Below, piece after piece: positions 53,322 through 64,000 of a stretch of DNA of 64,000 nucleotides (within the stretch, counting starts at the first letter, position 1; every line of letters begins with the position of its first letter). The DNA is taken from NCBI RefSeq assembly GCF_035222375.1, contig NC_085887.1:1711501-1775500 (forward strand), given 5' to 3'. The notes under the pieces are model-generated. The model did not search any database. It saw only the letters and a program-made list of their open reading frames with translations, and was not told where the DNA came from. Position numbers and translations under genes: made by a program. The DNA comes from Podospora pseudocomata (Eukaryota; Ascomycota; Sordariomycetes; Sordariales; Podosporaceae).

Positions 53322-54522
53322 GGTCCAGAACCCGATGGTGGCGGTGCGGGATTAGACAGAGCCGACGATTCAAATTACTTGATCCAATGTGATCTGACAA
53401 GGTGAGAATATGGTCCAGGTGTACCTAGCAAAAAAGAAGAAGTAGATGGCAGTTGATGGTTTGTGGTGAAAAGGCAGAGAGGCCAGATGGCGGAGGAGCA
53501 AGTAGAGCAGACGGTCGGGCAGTCTGCTGCTCCACCACCGACGAGGCAGACGCGAATCCTCCGCTGGGCAGGTGAGGCGACCTGGTCGAAGGGAAGGTGC
53601 GGACCGTGTTGAGATAAAAAGTTAGCCCGTCGGGACCGAGATCTGGTTTTGATCGATGATTGCCTCTGCGGTGGTGCGCCGAATGTTCGTCCTCGACCAA
53701 GAGCCTTTTATAAAACGTGGCCGAGATGCTGGAGATGCGTGGTAAAGAGCGTAGTTGAGTTGGGCTTGGTCGTATAGGGGAGGTGGAAGCCCAGGGAAAG
53801 CCGTTGTTTGGTGAAGGAGGAAAGAACAACAGCAGGGGGCGGCTGGCGAATTCTACAGAGAGGACAGATGAGGGAGCCAGTCACCGTCTCGTCTGAAGGC
53901 TGGAATCGGCGGAGCAGTGGAGGACCGGGGACCGGAGCAGGCTTGAGTCTCACATGTAGCATCTCAACATCAGACGGCAGCTCAAAGGGAAGGGACGACT
54001 GCTTACCGGGCAGCCAATGACCGGACGACCCGGCCGAATGGGTGGCCACAGCGTCGGTAACTGTGGGAAAGGGTAGGGAGGGATATGGCGGAAGGGACCC
54101 GTGGATGTGACTGCCTCGATAGCCGTCAGCGACGAGGCAAGGCACACGATTGGAGGTTTCCAGTTTCATCACCTCGCTCAGGGGTATCACGTCGATGCGT
54201 TGAGCATGTAAATCATCCGATCTGCTACATTGACGCTGTAACGGCAATGTTGCTTTTGCTGGGTAAGCAGCTTCAGCGCCGTCGGTAGACAGTAATATGC
54301 AGCAACAAAAGCAGGGGGAAATGATGGGTTGAGCCCAACCATACAGAACATGATCAAAGGCAAGAAAGGCCACAATACCTGGCTGGGAACGCAAGCAACA
54401 CAACCACGACTCCAGCACCGAGAATGGCAATATGTTCCAAAAACCCGGGTATATTTTTTTACCTTCTTCTATACAATAGTAATACACATGAGATCGTGGG
54501 CATCGTCCGTCGCTCCAAGCAA
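53322..54522. other. 1.2-kb promoter and leader region of the PUF gene
   Basis: Long upstream region between PUF and the 3' end of the mitoribosomal gene. Minus-strand frames of 130 and 320 codons cross it but have no domain and overlap the real exons in another frame. The long leader is usual for regulators. Confidence 0.45.
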
Positions 54523-55003
54523 TCATTTTTTCTTCTTGTGATCTGTGTACGGTTAGCATGCTGACCTTCCGCCGCAACACCCAGACCAACATACCGGGAG
54601 CAGAGTTCTTCTTCTTGGGCGCACCCTTCCCGCGCGCTTTCAGACTGCGACATGTCAGACCACACAAGCATCCCAGCTATCCCAATGCCGAAAACCCACA
54701 GAGAAACATGTTCGAAACGGTCCAGCTCCTTCTCGTCGTCAACCAGGAGGTGAAGATCCCTGAACTCGGCCTGGAACTCCTGCATGGTCCATATCCTTCG
54801 TGGGTAGTATCCGGCGAGGGCGGGGCCCTTGAGGCGCTGTCTCAGGATCTTGTTGCCGGCGCGGATGCCGTCGGGGTTGAAGGTGGTCTCGAAGAGCTTG
54901 CAGCGAGCCTGGGGAGTCGGGGTTAGTGACCGAGGTTGACAGGTGGATAGCAGAGTCTTCTCACCTCCATGAGCTGCAGTAACCTCGCGCGTGGGACCGA
55001 CAT
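54523..55003 (-). CDS. rsm27: Mitochondrial small-subunit ribosomal protein of the MRPS33/Rsm27 family
   Basis: A component of the mitoribosomal small subunit. Four exons join in phase: 55003-54965 ([13 protein letters not shown]), 54908-54700, 54644-54595 and 54542-54523, giving 105 residues. Family landmarks are [38 protein letters not shown] and the conserved C-terminal [12 protein letters not shown]. The last exon supplies only the end of the basic tail, DHKKKK. Divergent from the RNase III gene. A minus-strand frame starting at 55293 in another register overlaps the start codon and could act as an upstream ORF. Confidence 0.92.
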
Positions 55004-55452
55004 CTTGCCGTTACGTGGACGATTTGTCGCAATTCGAGCCGCTCTTTTCGAGAGTCGACGACGCTTGACGTTGAGAGATCTTTGGCGATAAGTGTGGGCC
55101 CGCCAATCACAGAGGCGTTAAGAGTGGGGCGGCAGATACCCTTGTCTGCAGCGCCAAGATATCTTTCCATCAACCTTCCCGCTACCCTTGGGACTTCTTT
55201 CAAAAGCAGGATAGTTTCATCAACCTCGACTTTCACAGCGACGGCAGCGTTTTCTGCTGAGGAAATCTCATTTTCTGCTTGTAAGCCGCTCATCTCACAA
55301 CGTTGATTCTTTGGCCGCCACGAACATCGATCCTAGCGCGCATTACCTGACTCTCAAAGCAGACATCAAGGTTCTCTTCACCAACAAACACCTCCCTCTC
55401 TCACCTCGAACCTTTTCACATCTCAATCAGCAACCACCACCACACACACAAA
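55004..55452. other. Divergent promoter of the mitoribosomal and RNase III genes
   Basis: 449 bp. An overlapping minus frame (55293-54961, 110 codons) is the only long ORF and is probably an upstream or chance frame. Confidence 0.45.
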
Positions 55453-56460
55453 ATGTCCAAAAGAAAAGCGCCCGCCGCCAGCAGCCCGCCCACAATCCAG
55501 GACACCTCCGCCCGCCCCCCCAAACGCCAAAAACCATCCTCCTCCTCCTCAGCGCCGACCCCCTCTACCTCGGCCCCAGAATTCTCCCCCATAACCCTCT
55601 GCACAAAATGGACAACCCCCACCCTCCCCTCCCACCTCCCCCCCTTGCCCCCCATCCTCTCCCCCACCCTCGAAACTGCAGCGCTCACCCACTCCGGGCA
55701 AAAAAAATCCCCCTCCGACCTCTCCTACGAGCGCCTAGAATGGATAGGCGACGTCTACCTCGAGCTCATCGCCTCGGAGCTCATCTTCGCCACCTTCCCC
55801 TCCATCCCCGAAGGTGAAATGTCCCGCCGTCGCGAGCTCCTCATCCGCAACTCAACCCTCTCCGCCTTCTCGGTCCGGTACGGCCTTGACAAGAGAGCAA
55901 ACTTCCCCAGCGAGTTCAATCTGACAGGCAGACCGAACGGCAGCACGGCCCACGCCAAAAAGAAGGAGAAGGCCCTGGCGGATATTTTTGAGGCGTATGT
56001 CGGGGGGGTGATAAGGTCTGATCTTGTCAATGGGTACAAAAATGCTGTGGTTTGGTTGAAGGCGTTGTGGGGACCGTTGTTGAAGGCGGAGATCAAGGTT
56101 GAGGAGGGCGGGGGACGGATGATCGACAAGGAGCAGAATCCGAAGGTGAGGCTGGAGCAGCTGATCGGGGCCAGTTGTGTCAGGATTGAGTACAGGGATT
56201 TGCCTGGGACGGGGGAGAGGTTTGTGGATAAGCAGCCGCAATTTGGGATTGGCGTGTATTTCACGGGGTGGGGGGAGGAGAATCTTTTGCTGGGGGAGGC
56301 GTGGGATTTTGGCAAGAAGAGTGCCGGGCACAGGGCGGCGGAGAAGGCTTGTGGGCATCCGATGGTGGTGGGGAGGTTGGTGGAGAGGAAGAGGGCTTAT
56401 ATGGCCAAGAGGGCCATTGAGAGGACGACGGAGGAGGAGGAAGGGAAGGGGGAGGAGTGA
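55453..56460 (+). CDS. Rnt1-like ribonuclease III
   Basis: A double-strand RNA endonuclease, probably nuclear, for pre-rRNA and small RNA processing. Single exon, 335 residues. The Ser/Pro-rich head carries a likely NLS (RPPKRQKP). The RNase III signature is YERLEWIGDVYLELIASELI (residues about 95-115), with the catalytic Glu/Asp pair; the second acidic pair is in KALADIFEAYVGGVIRSDLV. The C-terminal half (QNPKVRLEQLIGASCVRIEY onward to SAGHRAAEKACG) fits a divergent dsRNA-binding domain. Domain order matches yeast Rnt1 rather than Dicer or the RNase III-like mitoribosomal L3. The head does not look mitochondrial. Confidence 0.9.
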   Translation: MSKRKAPAASSPPTIQDTSARPPKRQKPSSSSSAPTPSTSAPEFSPITLCTKWTTPTLPSHLPPLPPILSPTLETAALTHSGQKKSPSDLSYERLEWIGDVYLELIASELIFATFPSIPEGEMSRRRELLIRNSTLSAFSVRYGLDKRANFPSEFNLTGRPNGSTAHAKKKEKALADIFEAYVGGVIRSDLVNGYKNAVVWLKALWGPLLKAEIKVEEGGGRMIDKEQNPKVRLEQLIGASCVRIEYRDLPGTGERFVDKQPQFGIGVYFTGWGEENLLLGEAWDFGKKSAGHRAAEKACGHPMVVGRLVERKRAYMAKRAIERTTEEEEGKGEE

Positions 56461-57272
56461 TTGGGGAAAGAGGTGTGTTGTGTGTGAAGGGTTCATGCAT
56501 GGTCATACACGTGAAGTGTGCCTACTGGCGATGACACGATGTGGATGGATGAAGTAATTTGATACCGCCAGAGAACCAATTCGTTTCCAAAATTCATTGT
56601 TTGTCATAAACGCATCACAATAACCACCCGCCGGTATCAAGTTATCTAAGTGTATCTAAACATATGTGCAAAGGGAATGTGTTGACAAAAGAATGTGAGA
56701 GCATCTTTTCGGCTCCTGTGGTGTGTGGTGGTGTGCGCGTCTGTTGCTGTGACAGCGTGCCATTTTCAGGCAGCCTTTCTGTTGCTGCATTGCAGGTGTA
56801 CTTCCGGGTTTTTGTGGAGGTTGGAACTGAGGCGGGGCGTGTTGTTGTTTTCATCAGATTTGATGGGTGAATGTTTTGAAGCGGTACATAAGATGGCCAC
56901 GATGGCTTGACTGAAATGTGCCTGCCTGCTCAGGAGATCCCTACTTTCTCGTCTGGGAGAAGGATTGGGGGATCACTGGCTTTGGAGGGTCGTCCGTCGT
57001 GGCTTTTGGTGTAGTATGATCGGGTTTGGTATAGGGGGCTTGGGCTGGGCCCCTGTCTCGATGGATGGCCGCTTGATGATGATGCCCTTGACGCTTGTGT
57101 TGAGGGCTCGTTTGGCGCTGCTGTCAGCCGGTAGCTGTAGGTAGCAAGCTGCCGTGGGCTGATCTACCTCGTCCATCCAAAAGGCAGGGCCCAGAAGGAG
57201 TTACGTCTCATCCCTCGCAATACCGGTCCTGTGATCCCAGCAGCAAGAGACCGTCTCTTGAAACGCCCCTCC
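56461..57272. other. Convergent spacer, no gene seen
   Basis: 3' flanks of the RNase III and Atg37-like genes, 812 bp. A frame on the minus strand (MDEVDQPTAACYLQL) is short and isolated. Confidence 0.45.
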
Positions 57273-58284
57273 TCATCTCGAAGGCAGTATCTTCCGAGCA
57301 TACTCCCTCCCCAACCTGAACAACCCCCTCACGTGATCCTCAAACCTCCTGTCCTTCCTCTTCCTCATCCAAACAAGCAGCAGAACAAGCAGAAGCAGAT
57401 CAACAGTAAAATGCTTCACCGCCCCCCAAAACCCCCAGCTCACCCACGCCCCCAACCCCCTATCCTTCTTCGTCCTCCACTCCCTTCCCGTAGCAATCTG
57501 CTCCCTCAACGCGGCGATTTCAGCCGACAACCTCACAATCGCCCGCTCCATCCTCTTGGACCGTTTATCGCTCCTCCCCCTAAACCCGCCCTCATTCTCC
57601 TCCCCATCCTCCCCGGCCAGCTCCACCATCCTGGCCTCGCTCTCATCCGGCTCGCTCATAGGACTTATAACCCTCATCGGCTGTTCCTCCACCCTCCCTC
57701 TACCAAACCGTCTGATGACCTGCGTAAAGCCCGCCAGCCCCCCTCGCCCCTTCCCCTGCTGCTGCCCCCCGTTCCCCCCCTCCCCCATTGAACTCCCCCC
57801 CTCCTCAGAACTAGGCTCATTACTCCTGACCTGATTCCACACAAACTCCAGCTCACTCACCAGCTCAAGCGCATTGGGCGTATTAGCATACCTATGCATC
57901 GTCTCGATCAACGCCTCGACGTAGCGGCGTTTTGCCTCCGTCCGCGACAATCCCGTCTGTGACTTCCAAGCATCCCACTTGTCTTGCTCCCGCGAGAGTT
58001 CTTCTGGGTTGGGGAAGGAGGACGAGGTTGGTCGCTCCATAACGCCGTCGACGTCGCCTTCCATTGCTTGTTTGTAGAGGCCGTAGAGGCGCATCCGGTC
58101 GGTCGGTGGGGGGCGGGAGGCGCCGGTTTTGGGGATTTTTTTGACGGTGGCGAGGGCGTGGACGAAGACGCGGTCTGTGGCAGAGGTTGTAAGTGGGTGC
58201 GTGTATTTGGGGTGGGAGGTTGTTGATGTGGTGGTGATGGCGGAGAGGGGGGGAGGAGGAGGACGTACCGACTGAGTCTGACAT
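57273..58284 (-). CDS. ATG37: Acyl-CoA-binding membrane protein, Atg37/ACBD5-like
   Basis: Yeast-type Atg37 is a peroxisomal acyl-CoA-binding protein needed for pexophagy. Exons 58284-58269 (16 nt, MSDSV) and 58174-57273 give 305 residues. The ACB domain spans about residues 6-105: DRVFVHALATVKKIPKTGAS, then DRMRLYGLYKQAMEGDV, then EQDKWDAWKSQTGLSRTEAK with RRYVEALIETMHRYA. A disordered Gly/Ser/Glu-rich middle and a basic coiled coil (RSKRMERAIVRLSAEIAALR) follow. A C-terminal transmembrane segment (HFTVDLLLLVLLLVWM) lies before a basic tail, the layout of tail-anchored Atg37. The ATG is chosen because the tiny first exon joins in phase. Confidence 0.9.
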
Positions 58285-60284
58285 GTTGAACTATGATACT
58301 TGCCCCGCCTACCTGGCGAGGTGAGGAGGACGAGGACGAGGACGAGAACGAGGAGGGGGATAAGGAGGAGGAAGTAGGAGGAGGAGGGGAATGAGGATAA
58401 GGATAGGCAGAAGGAAGGGTGAGGGTTGTGAAAGGGTGATGGATAATCTCGAACGATCGAATGCGTTGGCAATGGGGACGTTTATCGGAGTTGGGTTGAG
58501 GATCCAAAGGGTCGGCGCATGTGTGGCTGGCTGAATTGATGGTATGGTATGGCGGCGCGGCTGGGGGTTGTTATGGTGTCGTCAACAAGCACAGCAACAA
58601 GAAAGAAGAAAAGACCAACAACAGACATTGGGCCCTAGTATTATCATTCCATCTGTCTTCTGCGCCAAGTTATGGAACCAAAAAGTGTATTAAATGAGCT
58701 GTTCTCGTTTTGGTGATGCCATGTTCATGTTTCCCCACATTGTGTTAATTGGGCATATTTGCTGGAGACGAGACACATCCCATCCATCAACAGCGGCAAA
58801 CTGGACAGGTGGGTGAGTGGTTGTGCCTCGGCACGCCGGGCACGGGTCGCGCGAGCGCAAAAACGTTCCGCGAACCAAAGGGGATCCACTTCCCCACGGA
58901 GAAAACCCCTGGAAAACAAACCCGGGGAAGATCTTTCAGTGGGCTCAGGCATGTGATTGATATCCGTGCCTTACTTTGCCCAACCACAACCATACCCATT
59001 CATTTCCTTTGTTTTTATGCTTTGTGCTTCTGGAAAACAAAATGGAACCCTTGACAAAATAGTCCAACCGTGTCCCTACTTTGGGCCAGTCGATCGGTTT
59101 AGTGGTGTTGTTCGCATAACCGGTGGTGGTGTTTGGGGTTAGATGGCCCGCGGATGGTGACCGTGCCAATGATGCGAGTTCCGAAGGTGTGTCCTGTAAG
59201 TCAGAGATGGGCCAGGGGTCTATCGGTGAATCAACCTAACCCATTGCTTACCCCGGATTAAGCCATCCATGATGTTTGACATGGCTGCATGCCTTGGTAT
59301 ATATCTGCATGTAATCTCCGATGACAACACACATGGCATTCAGCGTCTATGTAGGACTTGACCGGCAGCATGTGAAGTGCCCAACGCGAGTCTGAAAAAG
59401 ACTCCGCGTTTTGATTGCTGTGTGAGAGCTTTACAACCATGTCTTCATCACTTGGCCTCCACGCAGTGAGAACCTTACATGTACATCCCATGAGTTACAA
59501 TCTATCTATTTCACACCCAACACACAACAGCTAATCCCAAACTCCCAACCCCTTTGCTCCTCCCCTTCCCCAAAGTTGAGAACGAAATCAAACTAAGCTA
59601 ACACACAAGAAAGAAAGACTGAACGCACGTGTATAACCCCCCCTCCCCATCCTCCTCCACCTTCAAGTCCAGAAAAAGTCTCCTACCAACTCGTCCAGTC
59701 CTCTTCCAACAAACCCAACACAGATCTGATGCGCACCACCCTAAACGGTACACCATGTTCCCCCGCTCTGGAGAAAGTAAGGCAACCTTGAAAACAAGCT
59801 TTTTATTGCCTCAACCCTTCCAGCCGCCAAAATCTCTTCCCTCACAGACCATGCTTTCTCTTCCCTTTTGCCTCGTCCAACTTTCTGATATCAAATGCTG
59901 AAAATGCTCCCCAAATCATACTCAGTATGCGTACAATAACTGACAAGTAAAACTCCGCCATGGTCCTCAATACCATCCGTAAGCGGCGCTCAAAACAGTT
60001 CTCCCCCACCTCACATCAGTCTCTCCCTCTCTCTCACACCCCCTCCAGTCCCACTCAGCAACCCCCTCAGATAACTCTCCCAACCTCCTTCTCTCCCCCA
60101 GCCTGATTCTCCTCACATCACTACCCGACAATCCGCTTTCCCTCCTTGCCCTCCCTCGCAGCAGCAGCCTTCAAAGAGCAGACAGCAGGCGTGAATATGC
60201 GCGTGGTGTCAGACGTGGCGTCAGACGTGGCATGGTTGGGATCGGTGAATACCTCCCGCCCAGCGAAGTGTTTTCACCCTGCTC
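58285..60284. other. 2-kb spacer without a gene
   Basis: Upstream region of the Atg37-like gene and 3' flank of the gene at the right edge. Scattered short frames only. Confidence 0.5.
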
Positions 60285-63200
60285 CTAAGAAGGCCTCGCC
60301 TTGTTGGTTCCGGCACGCTTCCCGGTCTTCGTGGTGGTCTTGGGAGCAGGGGCGCTGCCGCTGGTCGATGTTGAAGACGGAGGCTTCAGTGTCTTGCGCC
60401 GTTTGGTGTCGCTGGGCCGAAGAGGAGGGATCGTGGTGCTCTCTTCGCCAGCTTGGTTTGTAACTGTGCCGCCGACCTTTCGGTGTGGGGGAACTGCTGT
60501 ATTGAAGAGCCTAGGGACGGAACCCGCGGTGGGAGTTGCCGTTGGGGGCCTCGTGCCGGGGGTGTTGTGCTGCGAGATGGGCGTCCTGGGCTGTGATGTG
60601 GGAGTCGTCATTGCGGGCCTTACGCCCGGGACTTTTGGCACCGGAATAGGCGTTGCTGATGTTTTTGGAGGCTTCGAGGTTGAAGATCTGAACGGCAATG
60701 CAGACGCTTTGCTCTGTGCTTTAGGCCGTGAATCCGCTGCTGTCTTGGTCAAAACTGGCAACACCTTGATCATCGTTGAAGTTGAAGGCTTGCTAGCCGA
60801 GGAGACCGTCTCTTCCCCCCTGATTGCCATGCTAGCAGTCTCAGACGTCCGCCGCTTCTTCAGTCTGTGGAACTCGGGCGCTGGAATGGTACTCGGTGTA
60901 TCGTCCTCCCCGCTTACGACGATCGAATCCCCTGAAGCCGAATCTGGTATTCGAGGCCGCTTACTACGACCGGCAACCGAACCCACCGTTATCGCCTTCG
61001 ATTTAGGAGCAGGCTCCTCAGAAGGGACTGTCTTTTTCAATGCCCGAGATGCTGGCGGTGGTGAGGAGATGCGCATTCTAGAAAATGCAGCGCTGGAAGG
61101 TGTATTTTCAGCATTGTAATCAAGAAGCTGGACCTCGCCCATAGCAGCGGTCGGCTGTGGGGTTCCCGAGTTTTTCAGTATTGACTTCAACGGGGTGCTG
61201 AGTCTGTTGATCAATCTCATCGGTACCGGCATACCCAACGGGGTTAAGGCAGGTGTCGTTGAAGCCTCAGCTGGTGCCGTTGAAGGCTTAGTGAGTGTCG
61301 TCAAAGTCACAGTTGGTGGCTCCTGCAACATCGGAGGGGGCACGCTGCTTTGATGGTAGGAAGAGCTAGCGGCAGTCCGCGAGACTGTAATGGGTGACTG
61401 TCCATATGTAGATGGCTGCGGTTGAGCACTCCCATCACCTTTGGCTGCACTTCCCCCGACGCCTCCACCGGCCTCAGTCCACGCCGGCCAACGTGGGGTT
61501 GGCGGTCCCAAGTCCTAACCGGAGCCGACTGTTGATCCCTTGTGTTGACCGATGCTGAGTGCACCAAAGATGTTTCGCCATGAATCGACCGTTATATGTG
61601 AAAAGCCACGCCCCTCCTCCTCCTGGTCCTTGTACCACTCCGTGGTAGGTCGAAACCGATACTTCATGTACTGTGAGCGTCGCCCATACCTGTTGCGCCA
61701 GAGGCGGGCTTCTTCAAAGAGCCTGTTGGTACACTTGGATGGGGGCCCGTCGTCCGACAAGGGCCGCCCTGTCGCGCGAGGTGGGTGGAAAATGATGCGG
61801 GCGTCTTCCTCATCCGATGTCTCAGAATCCCGGATACCCATCTCCACATCGTCCTCGTCAGTAACTGGATCCGTGGCGAGCTTCACCCTTTTGAATCCTT
61901 TATTGGGTCTCAACATGCTGGTACGCGGCGCGGGAATAAGTTTCTTAAACTGGAACTCGGTGCCCAAGGCTTGGAGAAATAGAGCCACCACATCAATGTC
62001 GTGCGGAGATTGGCATTCTTCCGGGACCATGTAACCCCCAAGCCACACATCGGTCAACCTGGTGCCGGGATTCCTTTCCCCTGTATGCTCCCGTACATGC
62101 TTGATCAGTTGCCGCTGCATGAACGTAAGCTCGCCCTCGGTGGGCTGACGGTCTCCAAACCTCCTTGGGGCCGCAGGATCCCAGATGATAAGCTCGGCGT
62201 CTGTCCACGGTCTCTTAAACGCATCACGTGGCCGATAAAAGACGAGCCAGGGGTGTCGTTTTGGCGTGCGGTCGTCAGGCTTGTTGTCGGGGTCCCACTC
62301 GTCGGGGATGGTATAGAAGAAACCGACATAGGTATTGAACCGCGTGATCCCATGCCTTCCTCCCCATGGAAACCCCCATTTGAACCAGCTCGAGATGGTG
62401 TTCCAGTGCAGTGTGAAATCTTCGTAATGATCGCCCATGTCGCTATCGGACCACGAAACTGGAAACCCGAACAAGATCCAGAGACTGGAATTCCATTCGC
62501 TTGGCCCCACATCTTTCAGCATCTCAGCAAGTGAGTGCTGTGATATGCGACTAAAGCACTCGCTGGAGACCTCGTGCATTGCGAAGGCCTGATACACAGA
62601 AGCAGGGGCTGCAGAAGAGGTGGCGGCTGGTGCTATACCTGCGCTCTCAGCAACAGCGTGGGCTTGTCCGGATTGCTCGGCCTGCGTGTTGCGAACACGG
62701 TAGTGCTCCAAGGTGCCCTTCAACACGTAGTCTGAGTCATTGATGGTGCGGCTGGTGTACGTTGGAACGGCGATTTCTCGCTCGCCTCTTTCAGACCGAC
62801 GCGCTGTTATGGAGTCGTCTGTACCAAGAACGTAGAAGTGGCGGAACTGATCCAATCGCAGTGTTGACCAGTACCCAAACCAGTTGACGAGGCTTTGCTC
62901 GTCATTGGGGTCGATCTTGTCAATAGCATAGACCAGCGTGGCGCTCTCCTCGTTGTCACCAACAGGCGGGAGTTTTCGACGTCTCAGGTCGTCCAGCTCA
63001 TAGGCCTTTATAGCGGCAGTAAACCGGCTCTCGCAATCTTCCTTGCTTAAACCTTTCAAGTTTTCGAGAATGGTAAGATTGGCCGTGCTCTCCATCGCTG
63101 CTGGGGAGGCTAGCAACTTGGCTCGATCATGCTCCTTCTCCTCAGCCAAGTCCCTGAGGTAGGCTGCAAAGTCCCATGCGGTAACAAGACGACATGTTGT

Positions 63201-64000
63201 GGATTTGGCAAAGTACATCAGAAACCAGTCGATGATTTCGAGGGCTCGAGTTGGTTCCGCTACCAGAAAGCTTGGGGTCAATAATATGGCCGCCCCTAGG
63301 GGAAACAAGCGCGTGAGCTGGAGTTGGCCGGGAGGCACCACAGAACTTTCTTCCAACAGCGAAGTTGTTGATGGATACATCGGGAGCTTGCTCATCGGCT
63401 CTGTAAAGCACCAAAACTGATCATCTCGGCCAAGTAAGAGATGTCGCAGATTCGGGAGCCTGTGCAAGGTCCACGCCATCAACTCATGTACGATTACCAC
63501 ACCCGCTGTCTCTTCTGAGCTGAGCTTGCTCTGGAAGGCATACCAGCTCCCAGGATGGTCACTTGTGAAAATACAGCAGTTGGGCTCACATGCACGGAGC
63601 CAGTGAAATAGCAAGAGACGAACTTCCATCTTTGAGTCAGGAAATGCCAGGAAGAAGTTATGTGTCGATGCGGGCTTCAAGCTGGTTGGTAGCAGCCTCT
63701 GGTAGTCAAAACCGAAGAACTTTTCCATGATCAGTTGCCGGTTTGATGACTCCTTGCCAGCGCCAGGCGGCTTGGGTGGCACATCCCGGGGTGGCGGCAG
63801 CAGGGCCAGGAGGGGCTCGCGTGGTGTAAATATGTAGTACAAGAGCTCAAATTCAGATGGACCTGACGCTGGAAGTCCCCTGAGCTGAACGGCATTCCAT
63901 TCTTCACACTTTGACGGGTATATGAGAATGCTGTAGTCTGGCTGAGCACAAAGCAGTCCCATAATGCCGGCTCGTAAAGAACTCGCCACATTGTGTAGCC
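60285..64000 (-). CDS. Large uncharacterised protein, N-terminus outside window
   Basis: The frame is open from the right edge to a TAG at 61517-61515. It joins the next minus-strand frame through a 75-nt intron (61519-61445, donor GTTAGG, branch-like CTGAG, acceptor GTGCAG) that bridges the stop in correct phase, so I treat both as one gene with over 1,200 residues in view. The first part is globular: FPDSKMEVRLLLFHWLRACE, IFTSDHPGSWYAFQ, LMAWTLHRLPNLRHLLLG, WFGYWSTLRLDQFRHFYVLG and GFFYTIPDEWDPD. The last 386 residues are Ser/Thr/Pro/Lys-rich with basic clusters (GRSKRPRIPDS, RLKKRRTSE, DTKRRKTLKPP) that look like nuclear signals. This would suit a chromatin protein, but I cannot name the family. 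Confidence 0.7.

Noticed and set aside
53708-54667. 319-codon minus-strand frame overlapping the mitoribosomal gene.
   Set aside because: It passes through MRPS33-type exons in part and otherwise through introns and spacer; the Pro/Ser/Cys-rich remainder has no family features.
57231-57791. 186-codon Pro/Leu/His-rich plus-strand frame.
   Set aside because: Antisense shadow of the Atg37-like gene.

Overview
This is a gene-dense nuclear segment from a filamentous ascomycete, most likely a Sordariomycete of the Sordariales type. The evidence is short introns (about 50-90 nt, GTANGT donors, CTNAC-like branch points), orthologues typical of that group (KapC bZIP factor, a GH15-CBM20 glucoamylase, fungal complex I 78-kDa subunit, UreG, DASH subunit Dad4) and a lone, dispersed 5S rRNA gene. 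About thirty protein-coding loci can be supported. I see no provirus, CRISPR array, biosynthetic cluster or capsid-bearing element. Exon maps are manual readings of splice sites and reading phase.

Left part (1-25000): an anoctamin/Ist2-type membrane protein running off the left edge; a small secreted Cys-rich protein; the bZIP gene kapC with a 1.1-kb first intron; a long disordered protein; profilin; GOT1 with an in-frame open frame directly after its stop; the linked INO80 genes IES6 and ARP5 with DAD4 between them; a 5S rRNA gene; a small membrane protein; and the 743-residue 78-kDa subunit of respiratory complex I with a 15-nt microexon.

Middle (25000-47600): a long reading frame cut by a single TAG; tri-snRNP factor SNU66; a possible tRNA-derived SINE; glucoamylase; an aldo/keto reductase; the SelO/Fmp40 AMPylase; nicotinamide riboside kinase; peptidyl-tRNA hydrolase 2; the divergent 40S-biogenesis pair UTP7 and TSR1; and the urease GTPase UreG.

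Right part (47600-64000): tandem repeats; a secreted DJ-1/PfpI protein; a PUF RNA-binding protein; the divergent pair MRPS33-type mitoribosomal protein and Rnt1-like RNase III; an Atg37-like acyl-CoA-binding protein; and a large uncharacterised gene leaving the right edge.

Most genes are unrelated housekeeping functions. Two local associations stand out: ARP5 with IES6, whose products form one INO80 module, and UTP7 with TSR1, which share a 342-bp promoter. No wholly new system is evident. The most unusual signals are two genes whose TAG stop is followed, in the same frame, by a long open and protein-like stretch.
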